This document shows positions 54,682 to 63,414 of a stretch of DNA of 64,000 nucleotides, one piece after another. Within the stretch, counting starts at the first letter, position 1, and each line of letters starts with the position of its first letter. This DNA comes from Candidatus Poribacteria bacterium. GTDB taxonomy: Bacteria > Poribacteria > WGA-4E > JAJDTR01. The position numbers were made by a program, and so were the translations under genes. The notes below the pieces were generated by a model that was given only the letters and a program-made list of their open reading frames with translations, had not been told where the DNA came from and did no database searches. Location of the stretch: NCBI GenBank assembly GCA_028820655.1, contig JAPPIK010000024.1, positions 1 through 64,000 on the forward strand, written 5' to 3'.

Positions 54682-55563
54682 TTATTCAGCCTTCTTTTTT
54701 GAATTGGTTTCATAGAGTGTATTCGTAATCGCGCCCCGAAAGAGTTCCTCATTAAGAAACTGCAAGAGTTTTTTCACACGCCGTCTATCGGAAGGGAAAA
54801 CTACCCTCTCTTTCACAATCTGAATTTCGATGTCATATCCCTCTGAACGGGTCAAAATCTCGTCGGTCGAAAACGTATCAAGAATCCCCGAATGCTTAAG
54901 CAAAGCGAATCGTTTACGCGTCCACTGATCGGGATTTGTTGCAACTTCCTCTGGATTTTCCGGCGCTAGGCGCTCGTGATTGAGTATCTCCCGTATGTCC
55001 TGTTCCGACGCTTCTTTGTAAAAGTCATCAAGGGGTAAAAAGGTGTTAACATTTCGGTAACTGTCAAACAGCAACTTCCGCTCATCAGATTGATATATTG
55101 CGCTTAACTTTCGGTTGAGCATAAGTGCCGGGCGGTCTACGCCTGTATAAGTGTCCGACTGCATAAACAAAAATCGGCCAGGCTGAATCACCTGGGTACG
55201 TGTGAATCTCTGAAATAGCACTAGCTCCTGGCCGTTCTGGTTTCGGGCGAATGCCACAATACCCTTTACGGAATCAAATACTGTGTCATCCTTGCCAATC
55301 GAACCAAGGTTTGTTACGGTCAGGCTGTTTTGATTTTCTAGCCAGACTGGCAATTCGAAACCATTTAGGAAGAAAATTTCTTGTTTAGCAGGCGTGTAGC
55401 CAGGATCAAACCTAATCTCATTGATTCCATCAAGAAAAGTGTCGTACTGAATGTGCCAGTCTGTCGCTAGGTTGTCTTGTAGCTCCTGATGCAGTGGGAT
55501 TCTACGTAACTGCGTGTGGCTGCTATGTTTGACAATTGCTACAAGTTGAAAGTTCTCAAGCAT
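54682..55563 (-). CDS. kwaB: KwaB-like (DUF4868) Kiwa defence protein
   Basis: 293 residues. DUF4868 signature region: VKGIVAFARNQNGQELVLFQ, FTRTQVIQPGRFLFMQSDT, then PALMLNRKLSAIYQSDERKL and NTFLPLDDFYKEASEQDIRE. In Kiwa, KwaB is the DNA-binding partner of the membrane protein KwaA (published work). It overlaps kwaA by 8 bases, which supports joint translation. C-terminus is basic-acidic, ends KKKAE. Confidence 0.75.
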   Translation of the reverse strand: MLENFQLVAIVKHSSHTQLRRIPLHQELQDNLATDWHIQYDTFLDGINEIRFDPGYTPAKQEIFFLNGFELPVWLENQNSLTVTNLGSIGKDDTVFDSVKGIVAFARNQNGQELVLFQRFTRTQVIQPGRFLFMQSDTYTGVDRPALMLNRKLSAIYQSDERKLLFDSYRNVNTFLPLDDFYKEASEQDIREILNHERLAPENPEEVATNPDQWTRKRFALLKHSGILDTFSTDEILTRSEGYDIEIQIVKERVVFPSDRRRVKKLLQFLNEELFRGAITNTLYETNSKKKAE

Positions 55564-56152
55564 CTCTTTCTCCTAGGTGAAGATAAACACCAGGCGTGAT
55601 CCTCACCGTTTGGACTTCCACACATGGCTTCCACAACTTTGTCTTGCTAATCAAGAGATTTGATACTCCATCACCATTCTTGACCGCGTAGAAATGGTAA
55701 CGCAAGCAATACATCGTCGGATTGAAATGTAATGCATCGACGTGTGCAATAGCCAGTGTGATGATTGTAATTACATATATGCTTATTAGCAACTCGTAGG
55801 TAAACGTTGAGTTGGTTGAATGGATAAACGGCATCAGATAGACAAACAGGAACACTAATATCTGCTGATCTGTGCGCTCGAACTCCTTGATAAAGAATAG
55901 TTGCTTTTGTGCATTTTTCGCTGCGAAATTGAGCAGTACCCAGCAAAGAATCGCTAGAACTGGTATGGCCGCAAACAAGCATACTGGGATAATCCATGGT
56001 TTCCCAACGGCAATTTGCTTTATTGCCATGGCACCACACACTGGCACCAATGACGTAGACACAAGAAGGAACCTGTATAAGAAATTCATCATACCACCGC
56101 TCTCGCGAGGGCTATCAGTTAGTTTCTGTTGAGTGAGTGGATGCGTGTGCAT
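55556..56152 (-). CDS. kwaA: KwaA-like membrane protein of Kiwa
   Basis: 198 residues with four predicted helices: residues about 22-42 (FLYRFLLVSTSLVPVCG), 50-75 (IIPVCLFAAIPVLAILCW), 93-110 (ILVFLFVYLMPFIHS) and 117-138 (LLISIYVITIITLAIAHV), then a C-terminal cytoplasmic domain. Four helices followed by a soluble domain fit KwaA, and it lies directly upstream of the DUF4868 gene. AAGGAG is 9 bases before the ATG. The similarity was not tested by search. Confidence 0.65.
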   Translation of the reverse strand: MHTHPLTQQKLTDSPRESGGMMNFLYRFLLVSTSLVPVCGAMAIKQIAVGKPWIIPVCLFAAIPVLAILCWVLLNFAAKNAQKQLFFIKEFERTDQQILVFLFVYLMPFIHSTNSTFTYELLISIYVITIITLAIAHVDALHFNPTMYCLRYHFYAVKNGDGVSNLLISKTKLWKPCVEVQTVRITPGVYLHLGERDA

Positions 56153-56605
56153 ATGAAATCGCTCCTTTTTTGTATAGATCGGCGCTGTGTAGTGAGTTTT
56201 ACACTGCGAGCGTTCACATTTTCAGTAAAAAATACAGTCCAAAAATGTGTGCATTCCCGAGAAAGGACTGTCGGTTTCAGCAGGGAATTTACATCTTTCG
56301 AGACTATACTTTCCTTTGGTGTTGCGAGTTTTCAAGGACGCGGACGTGGATAAAATGTCTACAGAAAATAGACTTACCTGTCGACAGATTATTAGAGTCA
56401 TGACATTTAGGCTCAATGGGGCTGGTGAAGGCATTGCGAAGCCCGATTTCGCAGGAGTCATTTGATATCACGTTCTTAAGCGCCAAATTATACTATACAC
56501 ACGTTAAGTTATCAATCCAAAAATTGGAGGCCTAGATCATGCAACTTATTACGATGTTTGATATCTTGTAAGGAAAGGTCACAGAGTTTTGAGTTCCCTA
56601 ATCAC
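56153..56605. other. Gap between hsdS and kwaA
   Basis: About 450 bases with a strong promoter at its right part and a long leader of about 330 bases before kwaA. No coding gene is convincing. Confidence 0.45.
56487..56515 (-). promoter_or_regulatory. Sigma-70-like promoter upstream of kwaA
   Basis: TTGATA, 17-base spacer, TATAAT: one base off the consensus -35, perfect -10. The start would be about 330 bases before kwaA. Confidence 0.65.
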
Positions 56606-57841
56606 TTAAGAAACCGCGTCAGACCTTACCAAACGGATATGCCCCGTGAGAAGTTGCTGCATCATTCCCTGCTTGATACTACGGGTTTTATTCCGACGAT
56701 GCTCCAGCGCTACAATCTCAGCGTCCATGTCTGAAAAGACATTGCCAATAGCGCGTTGTTCGTTTACGCTGTCTGGGAGCCAGAGTCGGAACTGTCCAAT
56801 CTGTTCCGAGTTGGCGGCGGTAAACGTACTACCTTGTTCAAGAATCTGCCAACGAACTTGTACATGGTTCAAGGCATAAAATAGAAACCTACAATCACCA
56901 AAAGGCTTCAGTCCGCATACCCCACGTCCGAGACAAGCTTTCTTGCTTGCAACCGCGACAACTCCAACAGGGGCGCGGACGGTAAGTAGCAGGTCTCCTA
57001 AATCGCAACACTTGCTGCCTTGTGTCGTCCACACACGATCAATCGTTCTGTGGTCTTTGATGTCTGCATTGCCTTGAATCAATGGTATTCCGTCACCCCG
57101 TTGGTTATAGAATATAGAGGGTGGTGATTGTCCCATGGTAATTGTTGCAAGGTCTGCAAGTGGTTTTTCACACCACCCCTCGCTGAAACCCGGTAGGCGT
57201 GTCTTGCCGGTGAGAAGCTGCTGCATGGTTGCCTGTTTGATTGCCCGCTTCTTGGCAATGAGTGCATCCAACGCCCCAATCAACCCGTCCATATCCGACA
57301 ATACCCCAGCGATGGCGTTCTGTTCTGTGATTGGCGGAAGGTCTATCTGTATTTGAGCCAAATTACTGATATAGATATGAACAACCGCGTCACCTTGCCC
57401 CAAACGAGCCTTTTGTTCTGCCACAATTGGATGGTTCATCAAATGACCGAGAAAAACTGAATTATGTCCTGATGGTGTCAACACGATGACATCCCCGCCA
57501 GCGTATGCTTGTTCTTCACCAAGATACGCCGCACACCGACCTATTTCCTCTGCAGTTTCACCTGACCCTGCGAATAGAAGATCGCCCGTCCTGATAGGTA
57601 ACGCTGTTGCCGCAACACTCTTAGGTATTCGCGATGCTACCTTCAAAATGTAGTCTTGGTATCGTGTATACAATTCTCCATAGCGAACACATGGCAGTCC
57701 TTCATCGGAAACATCATCGCGCTTTATTCCACGCCCTTTGGAAAACTGACCGAGTTCTTTCAACTGTTTTGCTTCCCACTCGCCGCTGAACCTATGCAGA
57801 TGTGGTATTTGCACATGTTTCTTTGCGACGCTCATGCCCAT
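56606..57841 (-). CDS. hsdS: Type I restriction specificity subunit S (HsdS)
   Basis: 411 residues. Two target-recognition domains are each followed by the conserved helix spacer: DMDGLIGALDALIAKKRAIK, then QATMQQLLTGKTRLPG, and DMDAEIVALEHRRNKTRSIK, QGMMQQLLTGHIRL. It determines which sequence is methylated or cut. Overlaps hsdM's end; the second ATG at 57835 forms an ATGA overlap with hsdM's stop and is an equally likely start. Confidence 0.93.
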   Translation of the reverse strand: MGMSVAKKHVQIPHLHRFSGEWEAKQLKELGQFSKGRGIKRDDVSDEGLPCVRYGELYTRYQDYILKVASRIPKSVAATALPIRTGDLLFAGSGETAEEIGRCAAYLGEEQAYAGGDVIVLTPSGHNSVFLGHLMNHPIVAEQKARLGQGDAVVHIYISNLAQIQIDLPPITEQNAIAGVLSDMDGLIGALDALIAKKRAIKQATMQQLLTGKTRLPGFSEGWCEKPLADLATITMGQSPPSIFYNQRGDGIPLIQGNADIKDHRTIDRVWTTQGSKCCDLGDLLLTVRAPVGVVAVASKKACLGRGVCGLKPFGDCRFLFYALNHVQVRWQILEQGSTFTAANSEQIGQFRLWLPDSVNEQRAIGNVFSDMDAEIVALEHRRNKTRSIKQGMMQQLLTGHIRLVRSDAVS

Positions 57842-60423
57842 TCAGCTCCCATCTTCCGCAAATGCGCCTCTACCTTCACACTAAACACTTCCACCTCGCT
57901 CTCCAATTCCGGCAACGGCTGTGCATAGCGTTCCTCCAGCTCCTTTACACGTCCCGTCAGTTCCTGTGCCAACCGATACACTTCACCCTCAATCGCCCGT
58001 TGGATGTCGGGGAACCACTTATCTTGAACCACGAGTGACTTGACATCCGCCTTGCTAAGTTCAGTATACTTTCTAAGTAGTGAGGTGTGCATATCGTTAA
58101 GTGCTTGCTTGTGCGCACCCGTTGCCTGATTCTTAGCCTTCAGAAGTTGGAGGCATTCATGAAGAACACCCAGTTCCTCAAAAAGACCATTTTCGTCATG
58201 GTTTTGAAGAATGCTTAACTCTTTGAAGAGGCTATCTTTGTTTCCGGTGTCCTGAGTCCATTCTTTATTGCCAAAAGTCGTTTTCCTTATGGATTTCACT
58301 CGAATATACTGAGGAGTTCCCGCGGGGTATATATTCAAGATCGTTTCCCGATGTTCCATAACGCGCTCTATTACATTCTTGTTGGAAATACTTTGTTTTC
58401 CTTCAAGACCGAAAAGCGCGCCCTCATCACCGGTGTGCGCTTCGACAAATTCCTCCAGCGCACTCACAGCATCCGTTTGCTTTGCCTCCAACATCTCAAT
58501 AGCGTCTTGCTCAGCCGCGAAATAACGCGCAATTATCAATGCCGGCGGAATCAGATCCATCATATACTTTCTGGATTTAAGCGTCAGGTCGGGTGTCTCA
58601 TTGATTTTCCTGTCCTTGTCCTGAATGGCATCGCGCGGTTGAGCGGCTTCCACCCAACCGTCGGAGGCGATGAGGTAGATATCATCTTGCATGGTCTCGT
58701 CCCAATAATCCATCAGCCGCTGGTAAACATCGTACGGGTTGAGCAGCGGCATCTCGGTAAAGCACTGGAGCAGATTCTCCGACAGGGCGTGGATAATTTC
58801 TTTAGGAGAAGTACCAACCTCAATATCTAACAGTGTCGGCTCGTGGGCACCTCGCCAATCGTTGAAACTGGTCGCTACGCTTCCTTGGAACTCGTTGAAT
58901 TCACCGTGATTGAGGATAACGGTTGTAACATGCTGTGTTTCCAGTTTGGGGTCGCTGTAACCGGGCCTGCCGTTGCGCTTGAACAGTTCGCGGCGCAGCG
59001 AAGGAAAGATCGTCCAGTAGTCCTCGAGCGCGTCTATGTCGCAATCAGGAATGCCGCCGTTCAAATGTGCGTCAAGATCGTGCAAATCTTCCGGTTCGCT
59101 GGCGTCGATGTAACGCGGAATGTTGAGGTTGTAATCGTTAGCTGGGTCGGCAATCTTGGAAACGGGCACCATGCGGGAATAACCCCCTTGCTCTACCCGT
59201 TTGTTGAAGACAGCCACGATCTTGTGAATATCTTGGGAGCGGAGGCGGTTCTTGTTCCCATCCTTGAGGAATCCCTTGCTGGCGTCAATCATAAAAATGC
59301 CTGAACGCGCGTGAGCATTCTCTTTGTCAATCACTAGAATGCATGCGGGGATGCCAGTGCCGTAAAAGAGGTTCGCTGGCAAGCCGATAATTCCCTTAAT
59401 GAAGCCTTTTTGGATTAAATTTCTTCGGATATCCGCCTCTTTGTTGCCGCGAAACAGCACGCCGTGAGGCAGGATGATGGCGCCTTTACCCCTGCTGTTG
59501 AGCGACGCGATGAAGTGCAGCAGAAAGGCGTAATCGCCGTTTTTGGCGGGCGGAATCCCGTACTCGAAGCGACGGAACTCGTCGTGCGCAGGATTGAGAC
59601 CGTTCGTCCACGCCTTGTCGGAGAAAGGCGGATTGGCGACGGCAAAGTCGAAGGTCTTTAAACTGTCTGGTTGATTCTTGAAGTGTGGGTCGGCTAGCGT
59701 GTTGCCACGCCGAATGTCGGCGGTCGGATTGTCGTGCAGAAACATGTTCATCCATGCGAGCGCGTAGGTGGCGTTGTCATTCTCCTGGCCATAGATGGTG
59801 ATTCCGTGAGGCGCTTCGTCGGCGGCTTTGAGCAGCAGCGAGCCGGAGCCGCAGGTGGGGTCATAGATTGTCTGTTTCAAGCGAGTTTCTGCACCAATTC
59901 CGATGACCTTAGCCATGATGCGAGAAACCTCGGCGGGCGTGTAGAATTGCCCCTTGCTCTTGCCTGATTCGGTGGCGAAATGACGCATGAGGTACTCGTA
60001 GGCGTCGCCGAGCAGATCATCGCCCTCGGCACGGTTGGCGCGGAAATCGAGATTCTCAAATATGGCGACCAACTTTGAGAGGCGATCCTGCATCTCTTTG
60101 CCGGCGCCGAGTTTGCTCTGATCGTTGAAGTCCGCCTGATCGATGACACCCTTGAGGTCGGTTGCGTCTGCGAACTTCGCGATAATCTTGTTGATTTTGT
60201 CGCCTATCTCAATGTCACCCTTGAGATTCACCATATCATCGAAACCGCCGCCGTCGGGGACTTCGATGAGTGGGTCTGTCTGTACGGCGTACTTGTCGGT
60301 GACATACTTCATGAACAGCAGCGTCAGGATGTAGTCCTTGTATTGGGTGGCGTCCATGCCGCCGCGTAGTTCGTCGCAACTTTGCCAGAGCGAAGCATAA
60401 ATTTGGGATTTTTTCAGTGCCAT
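57832..60423 (-). CDS. hsdM: Type I restriction DNA methyltransferase subunit M (HsdM)
   Basis: 863 residues, longer than the 529 of EcoKI HsdM: an N-terminal helical domain (SLWQSCDELRGGMDATQYKD), then the N6-adenine methylase core with TIYDPTCGSGSLLLKAADEA and FAVANPPFSDKAW (NPPF). About 350 residues follow the core and include a coiled region (ALNDMHTSLLRKYTELSKAD) near the end. GAGGTGAT precedes the ATG. A consensus-like promoter is 50 bases upstream. Confidence 0.95.
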   Translation of the reverse strand: MALKKSQIYASLWQSCDELRGGMDATQYKDYILTLLFMKYVTDKYAVQTDPLIEVPDGGGFDDMVNLKGDIEIGDKINKIIAKFADATDLKGVIDQADFNDQSKLGAGKEMQDRLSKLVAIFENLDFRANRAEGDDLLGDAYEYLMRHFATESGKSKGQFYTPAEVSRIMAKVIGIGAETRLKQTIYDPTCGSGSLLLKAADEAPHGITIYGQENDNATYALAWMNMFLHDNPTADIRRGNTLADPHFKNQPDSLKTFDFAVANPPFSDKAWTNGLNPAHDEFRRFEYGIPPAKNGDYAFLLHFIASLNSRGKGAIILPHGVLFRGNKEADIRRNLIQKGFIKGIIGLPANLFYGTGIPACILVIDKENAHARSGIFMIDASKGFLKDGNKNRLRSQDIHKIVAVFNKRVEQGGYSRMVPVSKIADPANDYNLNIPRYIDASEPEDLHDLDAHLNGGIPDCDIDALEDYWTIFPSLRRELFKRNGRPGYSDPKLETQHVTTVILNHGEFNEFQGSVATSFNDWRGAHEPTLLDIEVGTSPKEIIHALSENLLQCFTEMPLLNPYDVYQRLMDYWDETMQDDIYLIASDGWVEAAQPRDAIQDKDRKINETPDLTLKSRKYMMDLIPPALIIARYFAAEQDAIEMLEAKQTDAVSALEEFVEAHTGDEGALFGLEGKQSISNKNVIERVMEHRETILNIYPAGTPQYIRVKSIRKTTFGNKEWTQDTGNKDSLFKELSILQNHDENGLFEELGVLHECLQLLKAKNQATGAHKQALNDMHTSLLRKYTELSKADVKSLVVQDKWFPDIQRAIEGEVYRLAQELTGRVKELEERYAQPLPELESEVEVFSVKVEAHLRKMGAEWA

Positions 60424-60479
60424 AGTCGGTAATCACCTCGGAATGTTATGATTCTATTTTCAATGCAATCGTGTGCCAT

Positions 60480-60508
60480 ATTATATGCAGTTCGCGTATG
60501 CCCGTCAA
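60480..60508 (-). promoter_or_regulatory. Sigma-70-like promoter of hsdM
   Basis: TTGACG, 17-base spacer, TATAAT. It sits about 57 bases before the hsdM start and likely drives the restriction operon. Confidence 0.75.
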
Positions 60509-61013
60509 TCATACATGTATCATGAACGGTGTTGCGAGGTTAAAATCTGGGGGACGGACGGAGGGAAGGTTGTATTGGGGCAAGAAAATGCTGGTAGCCA
60601 CTTGCAGAGAACGGTCCCTGAACACCATTTGGCGATAGAGGAATCACCGTTTAAGCTGTGATTAAAGTTCGCGACGACGAAGGGGTGGCGAGCTAGAGTT
60701 CGGTCCTACAGGAGCAGTGCGCGTCGGGGCAAGGGGATCTCTATCGCGCTCGTTATTCACTCACTTGATTCCCGCCTACGGATTTAGGGTAATTCGACGT
60801 TCCGTTCAACCCAACCTACGCGCCGCAGCCCCTCGGGACTTTCAAACGCTGGTGCGCGATGCGCACCCCACAAGAAGCGGTGGGCGGCATACCTCTATCT
60901 CAGGGAATCTCTATCGCGCTCGCTATCCGCTCGTTTGATCGCAGTGTTAGGGCAGGGCGAGACCGCTTCTGGCGCGGTTTGACCACTCTCGCGGATCATC
61001 GGGCGGAAATCGT
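60509..61013. repeat. Intergenic region with repeats of the CTATCGCGCTCG family
   Basis: Two single copies of the 35-bp repeat, about 60734-60772 and 60903-60940. In between is a TTCAACCCAACCTACG fragment of the AACCCAAC family, and GTCCTACAGGAGCAG at about 60701-60717 resembles the GGAG/CTCC family. No gene is seen. Confidence 0.6.
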
Positions 61014-61334
61014 TCAGGTGGCCTCATATACGACCTTACCCTTCTGTAAAGCAGGCTTGATGACCAAAGCGTGGCTGTCTTTGTATCGCTCAAGATCTGC
61101 CGGCGAAATCAATATCGCATCAACGGCAACCCGCACGCCGTATAGGTTCTCGTAGATCCGTGCCCTGAGATTCTTCGTGTCGCCTCCCTCCTTGACGATG
61201 AGCAAATCAACATCACTGTTCCGTGTCATCGTGCCTTGAGCGGCCGACCCAAAGAGTATGATTCGCTCCGGCTCTGCTACCTCAACGACGCGCCGGATGA
61301 TTTCGTCCAAGGTGTTTTGGTCTAGTTCGGTCAC
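61014..61334 (-). CDS. MNT-type nucleotidyltransferase, orphan
   Basis: 106 residues. Minimal nucleotidyltransferase fold with ILFGSAAQGTMTRNSDVDLL (GSxxxG...DxD). Such proteins usually pair with a HEPN protein as a toxin-antitoxin module or modify it by adding nucleotides. No HEPN gene is next to it. The GTG start was chosen for GGAGG 7 bases upstream. Confidence 0.85.
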   Translation of the reverse strand: MTELDQNTLDEIIRRVVEVAEPERIILFGSAAQGTMTRNSDVDLLIVKEGGDTKNLRARIYENLYGVRVAVDAILISPADLERYKDSHALVIKPALQKGKVVYEAT

Positions 61335-61389
61335 AAACCAACCTCCCCTAGCTTTACCGTTGCCCCTGGGTAACAAACGGGACTTGAGA

Positions 61390-61827
61390 TTAACTCCAAA
61401 CCGCGATTATCACCGCTTGCGCGAGAAGCGCCACACCGTTATGACCGAAGTTGAGCCAGAAAAGCCCCGCCTTGCGCCCCTCAAAAGCGACCGACTGGTA
61501 GCCGACCGGGAGGATGAAAGCAATCAGCGCCAGGAGCGCCAAGTAGACTCCCGCCAGCGCGTCTCCGCCCTTTCCGGCGATTGAGAGGACACCCGCGGCT
61601 CCGCCCATACCGGCGAACAACTGCGCCAAAATAAACGCGGTAATCAGCGCCAGCACGAAGCTCGCACCATACGTCTTCAACGGGTTAAAACCATCTTGAA
61701 TCTCCTCCGCAGTGGTCTCCATCAGATCGAGCCACCGTTTGCCGAATAGCGGTCCGTACCATAGTGCGCCGATAATCATCGGAACGATTCCGGCAACCAG
61801 CACCGCCAAAAGATTGACTTCATGCAT
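61390..61827 (-). CDS. DUF1761 membrane protein
   Basis: 145 residues, four predicted helices: NLLAVLVAGIVPMIIGALWY, then GASFVLALITAFILAQLFAG, LAGVYLALLALIAFILPVGY and FWLNFGHNGVALLAQAVIIA. Matches DUF1761 in build. Function unknown. Confidence 0.85.
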   Translation of the reverse strand: MHEVNLLAVLVAGIVPMIIGALWYGPLFGKRWLDLMETTAEEIQDGFNPLKTYGASFVLALITAFILAQLFAGMGGAAGVLSIAGKGGDALAGVYLALLALIAFILPVGYQSVAFEGRKAGLFWLNFGHNGVALLAQAVIIAVWS

Positions 61828-61964
61828 GATTCATTCTCCTTGTGCGTGATGTGATGGGTAGGAAATATCGGAATGTCTTAAAGATGATGGACGAAGTGGG
61901 GTAGGCGTCTTTACCGAAAAGTTGAAATGCGGTTCCGACAGCAGTCCGAAACCATCGACTCGCT

Positions 61965-62336
61965 TCAGCCCGTACTTTTTTCGTAATGGGGCTGGTAGAG
62001 TTGCACGCGTACCCCGCCCGGCATCTCAAAGTGTATCACCAGACCGAATCCGGCGTCAACTACCTCGCCGTCGAATACCACGCCGCGCGCTCTCAACTCC
62101 GCGACCGTGTCACGGATGTCGTCGCAGTAGAAGGAGATATCGTGGGTGCCGGCGGGCGCGCCGTGCTCGCCGTCAGGATCGGCGTCGTGCACCCCCATGT
62201 CCGCCTCGGGCAGGTCGAAGATGAGCCAGCCGCCGCCAACGTCCGTATAGGAGTCGAAGCCGAGTTTGTCGCGCAGGAATTCGCGCAACGCCTCCGGCTC
62301 GGAAGAGAAGAACATCGTGTGCACGCCTTTGATCAT
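61965..62336 (-). CDS. VOC-family protein
   Basis: 123 residues: GVHTMFFSSEPEALREFLRD, FDLPEADMGVHDAD and DISFYCDDIRDTVAELRARG, VIHFEMPGGVRVQLYQPHY at the end. Single VOC domain; ligand unknown. Confidence 0.9.
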   Translation of the reverse strand: MIKGVHTMFFSSEPEALREFLRDKLGFDSYTDVGGGWLIFDLPEADMGVHDADPDGEHGAPAGTHDISFYCDDIRDTVAELRARGVVFDGEVVDAGFGLVIHFEMPGGVRVQLYQPHYEKSTG

Positions 62337-62408
62337 GATTATGCCTCTGCGTTAGGTATTATCGGTTGCTTGGGGACACAAGCTGTTGACAGTGCGCCGG
62401 AAATGACA

Positions 62409-62438
62409 AGACCCCGATGGGATATACCCTCGGGGTCT
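62409..62438 (-). terminator. Hairpin, probable terminator of tRNA-Asn
   Basis: Stem AGACCCCGA / TCGGGGTCT, extended by GGG/CCC across a one-base bulge; on the minus strand it is followed by TTGTCATTT. The T-run is weak. Confidence 0.5.
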
Positions 62439-62483
62439 CGCATTAACCAGCGGGTTGCTACCGCTGTTGGTCGGAATAGAATA

Positions 62484-62559
62484 TGGCTCTCCCGGACGGA
62501 CTCGAACCGCCGACAAAGTGGTTAACAGCCACCTGCTCTACCAACTGAGCTACGGGAGA
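62484..62559 (-). tRNA. tRNA-Asn (GTT anticodon)
   Basis: 76-nt tRNA with acceptor TCTCCCG / CGGGAGA, D arm AGCTCAGTTGGTAGAGC, anticodon loop CTGTTAA with GTT, T arm GGCGGTTCGAGTCCGTC, discriminator G and an encoded 3' CCA. Confidence 0.95.
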
Positions 62560-62613
62560 TCATGAAATGCAATGATGCGCCGGGTTTTCAGGGCTCTCGA
62601 AAGTTGGCGCTAA

Positions 62614-62643
62614 ATTGTACCCGATTGTTTGAGCGGATGGCAA
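62614..62643 (-). promoter_or_regulatory. Candidate promoter of tRNA-Asn
   Basis: TTGCCA, 18-base spacer, TACAAT, with the start about 48 bases before the tRNA. Confidence 0.5.
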
Positions 62644-62676
62644 ATGAAAATTGAAGTTGAGAACAGGGAAAGACGT

Positions 62677-62698
62677 TGCGTAATACGTAGTGCGTAAA
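62677..62698. repeat. GCGTAATAC-type short tandem repeat
   Basis: Third, short run of the 9-base GCGTAATAC units, upstream of tRNA-Asn. Confidence 0.55.
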
Positions 62699-62892
62699 GA
62701 ATACTTGGCCAAGAAGGGAGTAAATGCGAGAGGCGGGAGTGTAGCAAGCAAAGAGGGTGATTGACGATCAATGCCGGATTCGCCATGCGCGTGCCGACAT
62801 ACGGTTGTACTTATCCTGGCATTGTGATAGTATTCTGCCGGAGCAGGATAGCTTCGCGCGATCAAACGCGAATATCATTGGGAGCCCATCTC

Positions 62893-63279
62893 GTGAATTG
62901 GCAAGATTTCACACCATTTATAGCAGCCGGCATTACAATTGGCGTGATTCTTTGGAAATTTCCCACGAAATCGGATATGAATAGAAGGTTTGCGGAATTG
63001 CGATCCGAATTTCGTGAGGGCATGAGGGGTGTGAGGGAGGAAATACAGAGTGTTCGTGGGGAGGTACGAGAGAGTATAAAGAGTGTGCGGGAGGAGATAA
63101 AGAGTGTACGGGAGGAAACAAAGAGTGTGCGCGGGGAGGTACGAGAGAGTATAAAGAGTGTGCGGGAGGAAATAAAAGATTTACGAGAGGAAATAAGGGA
63201 TGTGCGCGGGGAATTAAAGGAACTTCGCGTGGCATTTATGAACTACATCATGCATCGCAATGCGGAAGACAAGGATTAA
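62893..63279 (+). CDS. Single-pass membrane protein with heptad-repeat coiled coil
   Basis: 128 residues from a GTG that follows GGGAG by 8 bases; longer upstream starts are possible but lack a ribosome site. One helix (PFIAAGITIGVILW) is followed by a coiled coil built of seven-residue units like SVREEIK, with tandem copies also visible in DNA as 21-bp units (GAGTGTGCGGGAGGAAATAAA-like) and a larger near-84-bp duplication. Probably a scaffold or membrane-tethered spacer; no family recognised. Confidence 0.7.
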   Translation: MNWQDFTPFIAAGITIGVILWKFPTKSDMNRRFAELRSEFREGMRGVREEIQSVRGEVRESIKSVREEIKSVREETKSVRGEVRESIKSVREEIKDLREEIRDVRGELKELRVAFMNYIMHRNAEDKD

Positions 63280-63414
63280 ACGGATGCAACTAGTATTTGA
63301 TAGATACGCCGGTTACTAACGGAAAGAATGGTTAGCTCGAAGAAATGGAATTTAGAATCTCCCGTGAATATTTGAATCAGGTTACCAAGAAGTTGCCGGT
63401 ACCAACCATAGAAA

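Noticed and set aside
54519-54752. Possible small gene after kwaB
   Set aside because: Overlaps the kwaB 3' end, lacks a ribosome site and looks like random translation.
61390-61827. HEPN partner for the nucleotidyltransferase
   Set aside because: The neighbouring protein has four membrane helices and matches DUF1761, not HEPN.
63040-63240. Tandem DNA repeats that might be a CRISPR array
   Set aside because: The repeats are in-frame coiled-coil codons with no unique spacers between constant repeats, and no cas genes are near.
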